From Plumapathes pennacea (lineage: Eukaryota; Cnidaria; Anthozoa; Antipatharia; Myriopathidae): a stretch of DNA of 64,000 bases. Position numbers and translations under genes: made by a program. The stretch covers positions 1,513,615 through 1,577,614 of the forward strand of contig OZ038465.1 in assembly GCA_964036295.1 (NCBI GenBank), read 5' to 3'. Below, piece by piece: positions 55,837 through 64,000 of this stretch (its first letter is position 1; each line of letters starts with the position of its first letter). The notes under the pieces were generated by a model. It did not search any database. It saw nothing but the letters and a program-made list of their open reading frames with translations, and was not told the DNA's origin.

Positions 55837-56195
55837 CATGGAAAGTGCGCGCGTACGGTTTTTATTCACGAGTTGTGAAGTATCATAAAACGAACGAGCG
55901 AGGCTTTGCGAGCGAGTGAGTTTTATGATACGAAACAACGAGTGAATAAAAACTGTACAAAGCACTTTCCATGATGTTTTCTGTTTATTATATACATACT
56001 GAGACATTTATGATGGGACCGGGAAACCCTTTAAAAGTAGTGAAAAATCGTCGTTCGCAGCTTGTGATTGGACGAACGATTTTTTTCACGTGTGAAAAGC
56101 GTCGTTCGCGGCCTCTCATTGGCTAGAACTCATTTGCGTACGAAATTTTACGATATGGCTTTTTCGTGAGTATGTCTCAGTATGTATATAATAAA
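55837..56195. mobile_element. Foldback element next to a SINE
   Basis: 55837-55973 is a hairpin whose arms are catggaaagtgcgcgcgtac...ttttatgatac and their complement, around the cgaggctttgcgagcgagtg core. TTTATTATATACATACTGAG (55984) and its inverted copy ending at 56195 bracket the next 200 bases, which repeat cgtcgttcgc...cattgg motifs. The SINE begins 16 bases after the right arm. Confidence 0.65.
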
Positions 56196-56211
56196 AGGAG
56201 GCAGTGTGGCC

Positions 56212-56489
56212 GAGTGGTTAGGTCGCCGGACTTAAAATCCGGAGGTCCCGAGTTCAAGTCCCGCTCTGACCACTAGCTGAATTTGCAACACGGTAGCCCT
56301 GAGTATAAATCCTCGGCCACACTATGTAAATATAGCCAACTGGTTCAGTAGCCTCCGACCAGTTGGGATTCTTAACGAATTTTCGTTCACTTTATGATAT
56401 TTAGTTTCAAGTCTCCCCAATTAGCACGGCAGTGCTAAATACATTGAGACTTAAATAAAGTGATTTATTTATTTTTATTTTATTTATCG
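56212..56489 (+). mobile_element. tRNA-derived SINE (tRNA-Leu(UAA)-like head)
   Basis: The head (56212-56275) has an A box (tggccgagtggttagg), a CCGGA-CTTAAAA-TCCGG anticodon arm reading UAA, and a B box (gagttcaagtcc). It lacks a long variable arm, the T stem pairs poorly, and the acceptor ends do not match, so it is not a functional tRNA gene. An unrelated body follows, with a small hairpin (ttagcacggcagtgctaa), ending in an A/T-rich tail of attt repeats near 56460-56489. The box order and body identify a SINE with RNA polymerase III promoter. Flanking duplications were not resolved. Confidence 0.75.
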
Positions 56490-56499
56490 ATAGAGCTGG

Positions 56500-57185
56500 A
56501 TAACGCATTGCGCATGTCGGTGATGTCATCAAACATGGCGTCCTAAACATGGTTCCAGAAGTCCTACAAAGGCACGACAGTGCGTTTTAGACGAGCGCGG
56601 CAAAAGGTTTTACAGAGTGAGGTTTAATACTACATTAACTCCTCTATTCGACACACTAAAACTAAATCTTAACAGTTTAAAAATGAGCTCAACAGACGGC
56701 TTTTATTTCACTCGAGTGTCGCTTCAACCCGCTTCAACCGTACATCCAGGGTTAATGCAAGTCTCTTTAAAGGCGATCAGAATGAGAGAACATTAATTGG
56801 GGTGGACCTAGCTCCTCGAGTGGTAAAAGCAGGCACAGGAGCCAGGCGATGCTTGTGTCCTTCGTGATTGTTCGCCTGGCAGTCATAAAGCCGGTACCCT
56901 GGACGTTTCTTTCGTCGTTTCGTTCTTCCTGACGTAAAGAAGATTCTGTCAGTGTTGTGGTACCTCACCAGGCTCGTAGTATGCAAGGAAGCTCCAACAA
57001 GCGGCAGTAGGAAGTCGGTACGCCGAGATATCTTGTTCCAAAGACGTCCAATAATGTCAATTTACTGTTTACGTTTGTAGTGCACGAATCAAATTTTTTT
57101 AAACATACCGGTTTGAAATTTTTACAAACCGAATTCTGATAGAAAATGAACTCCTTTGTCTAATAACGTAAGAAAAAACCTTAAC
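56500..57185 (-). repeat. ~700-bp repeat, copy B (inverted partner of 49195-49905)
   Basis: Reverse-oriented relative of copy A. It starts with gataacgcattgcgcatgtcg and ends at taataacgtaagaaaaaacc. The pair brackets rolling-stone copy 3 and the intact GPCR. Confidence 0.75.
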
Positions 57186-57779
57186 CTCTAAATACCAAGC
57201 TTAACCTCGGCGCTTCTTTCCACTTTTCGGTGCTTTCCCTTCCTTGACAAATTATCCAGTAACAGTTTCTTTCGATGGAAGAGTCTTGTATCTGAAAAGT
57301 CATAGACTTTCGTTGCACCGTTTTACCTTGCACTCAGAAAAATCTTTGATTCATTTGTGATGCGCGCGCGTCTAAACCGGTCAAACCGGTTTTCTACAGT
57401 GTAATACGGATTTGAAGTGTGTAATACGCTCCCGTACCAATAGTTGTATGTGGTCACGTGACAGATATATTTGTCTATTTATATATTTGACTGGACAACC
57501 TTTTCGGGCTATATAATAACAATCAACGACCTAAGGAAATTAACAAATAATTTTTCTGCACTGAACTTACACTCGATGAATTATCAGCAGGTGTTAGTAA
57601 ATACACATTCATTTGAAACACTGAAAAGTGCACAGGGTCTTCTAAAGTTTCCACCAGATTAATTTATAGACATGAAGAAAAAATACAAGAAAGAACGAAA
57701 GAAAGAAAGAACAATAGGCGTTTTATTCCGCTGCCTAGTTCCCCATATGAAAGCTCTTTGAATCCAACGACTCAGTTTG
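57186..57779. other. No supported gene
   Basis: A gtgtaatacg motif is repeated twice near 57400-57435. Nothing else was recognised. Confidence 0.45.
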
Positions 57780-59145
57780 TTAATCCGAATCACTTTCAAA
57801 TCTTCCACATTTGTCACTCAGGAAACAACGAAGGCAAAATAGTCCATAGAGAAGCACTTGAACAAGAGGCTGAACCAAGACTCCCTCGACCAATAAGACT
57901 AGGACTGAAAGTCCCGGATGTTCTCCATAGTCTAAAATTGGATAAATGAAGTGATTTCCCTTGGGCCCAGTACCTCCGCAGAGCCAGTAGAAAACAGTGA
58001 ATATCGCGTACGTGCAACCAAAACCAGACGCAAATACAAAGTGAAGGAGTCGAACAGGAATTGCGCTGACTAGCGTCTCTGCCAACATGAATACAAAATT
58101 TAATAAGTGAACATTGACGTTCAGGCCGTCAATTTTGTATCCTTTGTAAATTGATGACCAGTAGGTGACTGTCACAAGAACGGACGTATTCGCTGCAATG
58201 TTGAAAATTACCCACAGTGCCTTGTGGTACCAAGCAGGCGGGGAATTATGGAAAGAACTAGTTGCTCCACTTTGCTCCAGTAGTGTGAAGTACAATTGAC
58301 GTTTCCGAAGGGCGATTACTGTCACGAACGCGCTGCAGATGAAGTAAACAGTGATTGAAAAGTAGGTCCAGGTGGTGAGATAGACGAGAGCTTTAAGAAC
58401 ATCTCCTGTCAACAGGAAATAGAACAGCCACGCGAGGCAGTAGAGTGCCACGACGATACGATAAACCAAAACTATCTCCATGGACATCCACTGGCAAGAC
58501 ACAAAGTGATATCATATATGACGTGTTTACTAACACAAAAATAGTATATAATTTTCTTTTGACTCGATTTTGGTGAAGCTTGTTTGCGTTCTATAACTGC
58601 AAAGCAAATGTGTTGAGTGAAAGAAAATAATTTGCTTCAGAAATACCCATGAGTCTTAGTGTGGTCTGGGTCTTTTTTCTTGATATCGGTGCGTTCACGA
58701 GTCATTTAATCCGATTGTACACTGAAAAAAAAAATTATATAGGACGCTTTCTCGGTGTATCAAATAATAAATTTGGGGTGCAAGCAGCAGTGGGAAAGGA
58801 ATCAAATGGCAGCCAAAGAAAAGGAAACATTCACCCCAGGATAGTTCTGAAAGGATATTGCTAAAACCGAAGATAGTGCAATATTGGAAAACTCGGGAGA
58901 AATAAAGAATTAATTGCTGTTGTTGCAGTGTTGCGAATTTCTCGCCTTAGGAAATCCATATAGCTCATCACGGTTATATCGAGCTAATAATAATATTTAT
59001 ATTATACGGCTTTATATTTTCACAGTGTTAAGTGAAAATGAAAATGAAAATGAAAATAACAGGTACTTACGGGTGACGTCGCAAAATCACTGACTGGGGC
59101 ATGAAATACACTGAACGCCGTCAGCTTGAACTCGTTTCGCAACAT
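57780..59145 (-). CDS. Rolling stone-like membrane protein, copy 4
   Basis: Exons 59071-59145 (25 codons) and 57780-58490, joined in phase 0 at TSP|WMS; 261 residues. Six hydrophobic segments with family blocks TTWTYFSITVYFICSAF, ALWVIFNIAANTSVL, VHLLNFVFMLAETLVS, PVRLLHFVFASGFGCTYAIF, GTGPKGNHFIY and LDYGEHPG. Exon 1 has the same 'NEFKL..F' leader pattern as the other copies. The C-terminus is acidic (RFESDSD). All sites are intact. Confidence 0.83.
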
Positions 59146-60113
59146 GGCTCCCACTGCGGTCAACGACGCGAAAACCGAAAGGTGTTGTTATCTTGGAATA
59201 CATCAGCAGATCAGTGTACTCGGGCTAATGCCGGAATTCTGTCAATATAACGTCATAAAGTGTAAACTGCAACGCACGAAAGTCCTGCCTTCATGCATGA
59301 GAAGATTCTTTGCAAGAAACAGTAAAAATGGAATGTGATGACAAAAATAGGTGGAGGTATCAAAGGGTAGCAACCCGCAACGATTGGGCATCGGGTAGTA
59401 CTGATTAGTCACTGAATATGCGGACCTTCGGCTCTGCCGCAGATTTGTGGACTACCGTAGGCTCAGGGCGGCAGCCAAGGTATCACTTGCTTCCTGTGCG
59501 AGAAGCTGGAGTCCACCCGACTATAAAACATGGCGGGCAGAATGACTAAAGTGATTCTTTGGTCATAACGAAACGCGCACTGTATATCTGTTAATATTAA
59601 TGTGCTCGATACTATCATGTTATGTCTTCATTCTCACTAGTTCTCATCACAATGGACAGCGGAATAAACAACAATAAAGGGACAGGGCCCTAAACGTAAT
59701 GCGTGACTATTGTTCCTTGTGGCCAATCCGTGGTCGATCCAGTGTCAGCTACAGGGCACGAGAAAACCACAAGAAAGCCGTCATAATTTGTCTCACTTTG
59801 CCAACGTACAGAATTTAAAAATTGAGGATCCTGGACGCGCACAGATGTAGATGGTAAATCCAAGATCCGTACAACAGTGTTAAGGTAAAGAAACTGATAA
59901 AACTAATGAGGGCGAAATGTTTCGGCAGAGAAAAATTAAATTTATTGATATTTAATATACGCGATTTCGTAACGTTTGCGTCACGTTCTGACCTATCCCC
60001 TCCCCTCCTCTCTTCCCTTTCCCTGAACCAGTTTCCTTTCCACACATGAATTTGGTATATTTCTGTTTGTGATCCATGGCTGTGACAGCTTAGCAATCGG
60101 ATAACCTGTCACT
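59146..60113. other. No supported gene
   Basis: Intergenic between rolling-stone copies 4 and 5. Short ORFs at 59126-59338 and 59815-60096 are not supported. Confidence 0.45.
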
Positions 60114-62395
60114 TCAGGCACTGGACTCACTGGTGTCCTCCCCGTCGTGGGCGTTAAGAGAGTAGTTGATCTTCAGCCACGTGCGGAAGCGATACAAACC
60201 GAAAAGAAACAGTTGAGACGTGGGAATGGCAGCAAGTGCAAACAGCAAGGCCAAAACGGCTGCTTTTACCGGGTGATTACCGTAATCCAAAGCCGCGTAG
60301 ATGTAATGGTCTCCCTGAGGGTTTGTTCCCCCTAACCTCCAGTAAAGAACGGAGAACAACGCATAGGTGCACGTGTACAACATCGGGTAGACCACGTGCA
60401 GGATTCTCACAGGTATGCCGCTGACCAAAGTGTCCGTCAGTGCAAGTACGGAATTTACCGCGTGTGCGTTTATGGTGATATTGTCGGCCGGATTGGACGA
60501 TTTGTACACCACGCTCCAAAACAACGCGGTCACCACAAACGCCACACTATAGGAAACAGTAAACAGTACCCAGGATACCTTGCAGGCCAAGAGTAACATC
60601 CGGGGACTTTTTGAATGCGGCGTCAAGTTTTCAGTAGATTGGGTGCACTCGTGAGGTTTCCCTCTGATGACGTAATGGTAATAGAGGGCAGGAACGAGGG
60701 TCCCCACGATGAAGTGGAAAGTTAGGATTGTATAACTCCAATTTGTTAAAAAGATGAACCATTTTGTTCCGGTGTTGTGCCTGTCGACCACTCCAAGTAT
60801 TGACCACGTGACGGTGTATACCGCCATCAAGAAGCGGTAAGCGATGAAAACCCGAGGAGGAAGGAACTGGGGAACAGAAAACATAATCAAACGAGCCGAG
60901 ACAGACGGAACACAACGACGGGAGGGGAGGGGGTACAGTCAGAGTTTCAGTCAAGCTTCATTGTCAACATTTTGGTCGTCAATCGACGGTTGCTACTTTT
61001 AGATCAGTAGTTAGTTTATAATATTTCCAGCCAAACCATTCAATGAACTTCAAAGTACAGTACTGCAGGAAACTTGTCCAAAACCTTCACAAACAAACAG
61101 ACAGAAAACGAATGGTAAAGAGACAGACTAAAATAGAACAAAAAATGGATGGAGGAAAGAAAAAAGAATGAATGGAAAGACAAACAGAGGCAGATAGAAA
61201 GAGACAAGAAAGGAAGAGAATCACGGAGAAAGCCGAGAATACTGGAAACACATCTTTATCTTATAGCACTGGTTTCCTGCGTATCGATACTCGCTGAAGA
61301 TTGCTCAACCACAAAAAAATAAAGCAGCTTTCAAACATGAGATCCCCCGGGGGGGGGGGGGGGGTACTCAATAGGAATTTGGGTAGGGGTGTTCCGCTGA
61401 CTCTATAAAACCCTAACCCTATTCAAGACACAAAAATGGAAATTTTGATACCCTGTTCAAGACTAAGTTTAGATAAGTTAACCTGCGTTGCACGCGTTTC
61501 CACTGGAACATATGAAGAAATCACGCGAAAATGACGAGAGCAAAAATGTGGTTGAGGGGGGGAGGGGAAGAGGAGAAAATCTTCAGAAAATAACCCTGTT
61601 TAAGACACAAAAATGTACTGATTTGATACCCTGTTTAAGACAGAAGACCCTGAAAATGATACTCTATCGGGCGGAACATCCCTATATAGGAAATATATGG
61701 GAGTACCCCCCCCCCCCCGGGATGAGATCAAGGTACGTGAAGTGACACCAATATTTGAAAATTGCCCGTTCATCTCATCTTCATAAAATACCTCACGAAA
61801 ATTTTAAATTTACAGTATTGTCAAAACGATGGCCAGCACTTCACATTACTGTTCCACTTACTAAAACTGTCTTGTTTTCTTTCCACGTGTGTTCACAACA
61901 GCAAATCATAATCGTGGCAAAGCAGCCGGTATTGCATCACGTGAATTCCCCGTGATTGCACAAATTGGGATGACTTTCAGGGGAGGGGTGGGGAATCGCT
62001 TTGGGCCGTTCTAGTTTTCGTTCATTTACGGCTCAAATAATTTTTCAGCAAGAAATGCACCCAAAGGTGGCCGACCACTTCGCTTTCTTAGTAGTTGCAC
62101 GGGGTTCAACGAGTAAGCAAAGTATAAACCAATATATTTTGCCCCACGTCTCTCAGTGAATTGTAGTTTGCGGCCATCAAGGCTGTTTGTCGTGCATGTG
62201 AGACGAGTAATCTATATATTGAGAGGCATTTCACACAGCACTGACCAATAAATGATGCAGCCCTTTAGAGTTCGAAAGGAGAACTAAACAGCGGATCGAT
62301 TCACTTACCGGCGATGTTGTGAATGCCTCTGGGTTTGGGTGACTGAGCCTGAAGTTTTTCACTTTAAACTCTTCTTTTAAGGCAGTTGAGCACAT
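60114..62395 (-). CDS. Rolling stone-like membrane protein, copy 5
   Basis: Exons 62309-62395 (29 codons) and 60114-60866, joined in phase 0 at TSP|FLPP; 279 residues. Family blocks: FLTNWSYTILTFHFIVGT, KVSWVLFTVSYSVAF, INAHAVNSVLALTDTLVS, PVRILHVVYPMLYTCTYALF, GTNPQGDHYIYAALDYGNHP. Six hydrophobic segments; C-terminus acidic (NAHDGEDTSESSA). Exon 1 encodes 'LKEEFKVKNFRLSHPNPEAF', matching the leader pattern of the other copies. The 1.4-kb intron carries a poly-G/C-ended foldback element. All sites are intact. Confidence 0.83.
61345..61721. mobile_element. Poly-G/C-ended foldback element, 8-bp TSD ATGAGATC
   Basis: Begins CCCCGGGG... with a long G run then TACTC, ends GAGTACCCCC...CCCGGG. 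It is flanked by ATGAGATC on both sides (61337-61344, 61722-61729). Subterminal gtgttccgc / gcggaacatc also pair. It has the same end design as 52225-52666 but different interior, with 'gttcaagac / gtttaagac' repeats. Confidence 0.8.
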
Positions 62396-62654
62396 TGTTA
62401 GTTTGAGTCAAGCGCGACTCGGCAATTCATGCAGAGATTTCTTGTGAAATGTGGAATGAGCTGTCAGATGCGTTCATCAGACCGGAACTGATACCGCCTC
62501 GCACCGGTACATTCACTTTTATGAGGGGAGGGGTGAGAATAAACTATTGTTCCGCACCATGGTGGAAAAAATATTCTATCATGCATAGTTTTGTCCAGAG
62601 ATGCTGAATGAATGTCACCAAGTTAGGGTTTCAAAGAGTCGGTGAGTAGAGATC

Positions 62655-63110
62655 GAGAATGGAAGTAAAAAAAAAAAAAAAAGGGAAAAGGGAAAAGGAA
62701 AAAGGAAAAAAAAATGAAAGAACAAAAAGGGAAATGGGAAAAGGAAAAGCAGAGTGGGACTAAAAATGAATTGAAAGAAAGGAAAGAGGAGCTATTGATA
62801 AGAAGAGGCCACTGAAAGTGCAAATAACAGATAGGAAAATGAAGAAGAAAAAGAATAGAAAGAATGGCGTAAAGCAAGACGGGAAGACGGGAACTCGAGC
62901 AAAGAAAGATGTAAAGAAGAAGGGAAGCTGTGAAAGACAGGAAGAAAGAAATTGAAAGGGAAAAGTCTGAGCTGAAGGACGCAACTAGAAGAAAGGAGAT
63001 CAAGGAAGGAAAGCCAGTGGAAATGAGATTAAGGCTGAACTAAGAAGAATAATGAAATCAAGGAAGGCCATGAAGCAAAACAGGAAGAAAGAAAGAAATC
63101 AATAATTATA
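62655..63110 (+). repeat. ~450-bp purine-rich tract
   Basis: The plus strand is almost wholly A/G (aaaagggaaaagg..., gaagaaag...), beginning with a run of about 16 A. Long minus-strand ORFs rich in Phe/Ser/Leu are its mirror image and not genes. Confidence 0.75.
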
Positions 63111-63506
63111 GGAAGGATGTTTCTCTTAAATATGACGTCACAAGCCGAGCGTCACACCTGCCAGCGGCTATTTTCTTAGTTTCGTAACATTTTTTCACGC
63201 CATAATTATTTCAGGATTTAATCTTCTTTGTATAGAAAATCCTGCATGGTCCTCGTTTAACCGAGGTCGTGTTGTCTGACTTAGCTTCGACACCATTGTA
63301 GAATAGGTACTGCAGAGCGCCCGGGTGATTACATAGGGCGACAGGCGGACAAACAACCTTGACAACACGCACTTGGCAGTGCAAACAATGGTTATTTACT
63401 ACTACAAAAAATTAAGCCCCAAAATATAGATTGAATCTGATGAATATTAAATGTTTTCGAAGCTGAACGAGGCGAGGAGATTTTTTTCTGGTTCTGAAGG
63501 ACACTC

Positions 63507-63995
63507 ATGGCTACCGCGGCGCGAAGAATCGGCCTCGCTCAACGCGCACACGCGCGGAAAATTTCCAGAGAAGAAGAAACAACTCGAGGACGAAAGATAT
63601 CTAGCAAGAGCATGCAGGACGAGGAGTCCAGACGTAAAACCTCTCGACCCGAGGAGTCGGCGAACATGTACTGTTCGCCAACATTCTACGAGACATCACA
63701 AAACAACGCGCTCGTGCGAAAAATTTCGCGCTCGGAAAGTGAAGCAAGCTCCGGCAATGGGACTATGCGAGCTCCAAGACGCAAAATATCAGTTTATGCT
63801 CGGCCGGAGGAGTTGGAAAGACGTGTAAATCCAAGAAAGTCCCTGCCAAGTAAATCGGAAAACCCCAATTGGAGGAAAGATTTTCTGATGAGATACGAGC
63901 CATGGATTCTGGCTTCCCTTTTTCTCCTTATAATTTCGGTATCAATTTACATTGTCTTTGTGGAGGGACAGAGCTTGTTTGCAATCACGAAATGA
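63507..63995 (+). CDS. Predicted small tail-anchored membrane protein, RKIS repeats
   Basis: 162 residues in one exon. I do not recognise the family. The N-terminal 130 residues are basic and polar with repeated kinase-like sites: ARKIS, GRKIS, RRKTS, VRKIS and RRKIS, each matching a basic-residue phosphorylation pattern (R-[RK]-x-[ST]). Residues about 136-155 (EPWILASLFLLIISVSIYIVF) are one hydrophobic helix, followed by about 10 residues, as in tail-anchored proteins. A second overlapping ORF (63451-63828) in another frame lacks such order. Single-exon status and translation are unproven, and the gene may continue past the window or begin upstream. Confidence 0.5.
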   Translation: MATAARRIGLAQRAHARKISREEETTRGRKISSKSMQDEESRRKTSRPEESANMYCSPTFYETSQNNALVRKISRSESEASSGNGTMRAPRRKISVYARPEELERRVNPRKSLPSKSENPNWRKDFLMRYEPWILASLFLLIISVSIYIVFVEGQSLFAITK

Positions 63996-64000
63996 TGTAT

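Noticed and set aside
56212-56284. A functional tRNA-Leu gene
   Set aside because: The A and B boxes and a UAA anticodon arm are present, but the acceptor ends do not pair, the T stem is weak, and the long variable arm of tRNA-Leu is missing; a SINE body follows.
62623-63003. Phe/Ser-rich 126-residue membrane protein on the minus strand
   Set aside because: It is the complement of a simple purine tract.
63451-63828. 125-residue ORF overlapping the last gene
   Set aside because: It is in another frame without a domain, helix or regular motif, while the 162-residue frame has an ordered layout.

Overview
The window is animal nuclear DNA, most likely from a stony coral or another anthozoan cnidarian (inference). 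The reasons are spliced genes with GT-AG introns, intronless class A GPCRs, a K02A2.6-type Ty3/Gypsy pol, a tandem cluster of 'rolling stone' membrane proteins, and many short inverted-repeat transposons. All calls come from reading the sequence; exon joins were checked for splice signals and phase but not against RNA.

Layout. 1-8.5 kb: mostly repeats (several foldback elements/MITEs), no convincing gene. 8.57-12.63 kb: an LTR retrotransposon with LTRs that read as identical, an intact Gag and protease, but no reverse transcriptase, RNase H or integrase core. 13.2-13.7 kb: two exon-like scraps of a possible CaRF-like gene. 13.88-17.75 kb: a second LTR element with a complete RT-RNase H-integrase ORF but no Gag or protease, and a primer site that is complementary to its own LTR. 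19.0-22.5 kb (+): a secreted or membrane endonuclease/exonuclease/phosphatase-fold enzyme. 22.9-31.7 kb (-): the splicing factor PRPF18 in 14 exons, with a BEN-domain gene lying inside its third intron on the same strand. 31.8-34.4 kb (+): a tandem duplication of a thiopurine methyltransferase-like gene, one copy broken and one intact. 35.6-37.3 kb (-): a membrane-anchored serine beta-lactamase-like protein. 39.6-62.4 kb (-): five two-exon rolling-stone genes, interrupted by a dead GPCR gene (47.2-48.2), an intact GPCR gene (54.6-55.5), a tRNA-derived SINE and many transposons. 63.5-64.0 kb (+): a small predicted tail-anchored protein.

How it fits together. This is a gene neighbourhood reshaped by duplication and transposition. 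The TPMT-like and rolling-stone loci show tandem duplication followed by loss of copies. Several insertions can be recognised from target-site duplications, and a few from paralogous empty sites inside the duplicated segments. The strongest oddities are the complementary defects of the two neighbouring LTR elements, the repeated in-phase GGGAAAC frameshift heptamers in the first, the two-block self-complementary primer site in the second, and an EEP-fold enzyme whose final catalytic Ser-Asp-His motif lies beyond a two-helix membrane hairpin.
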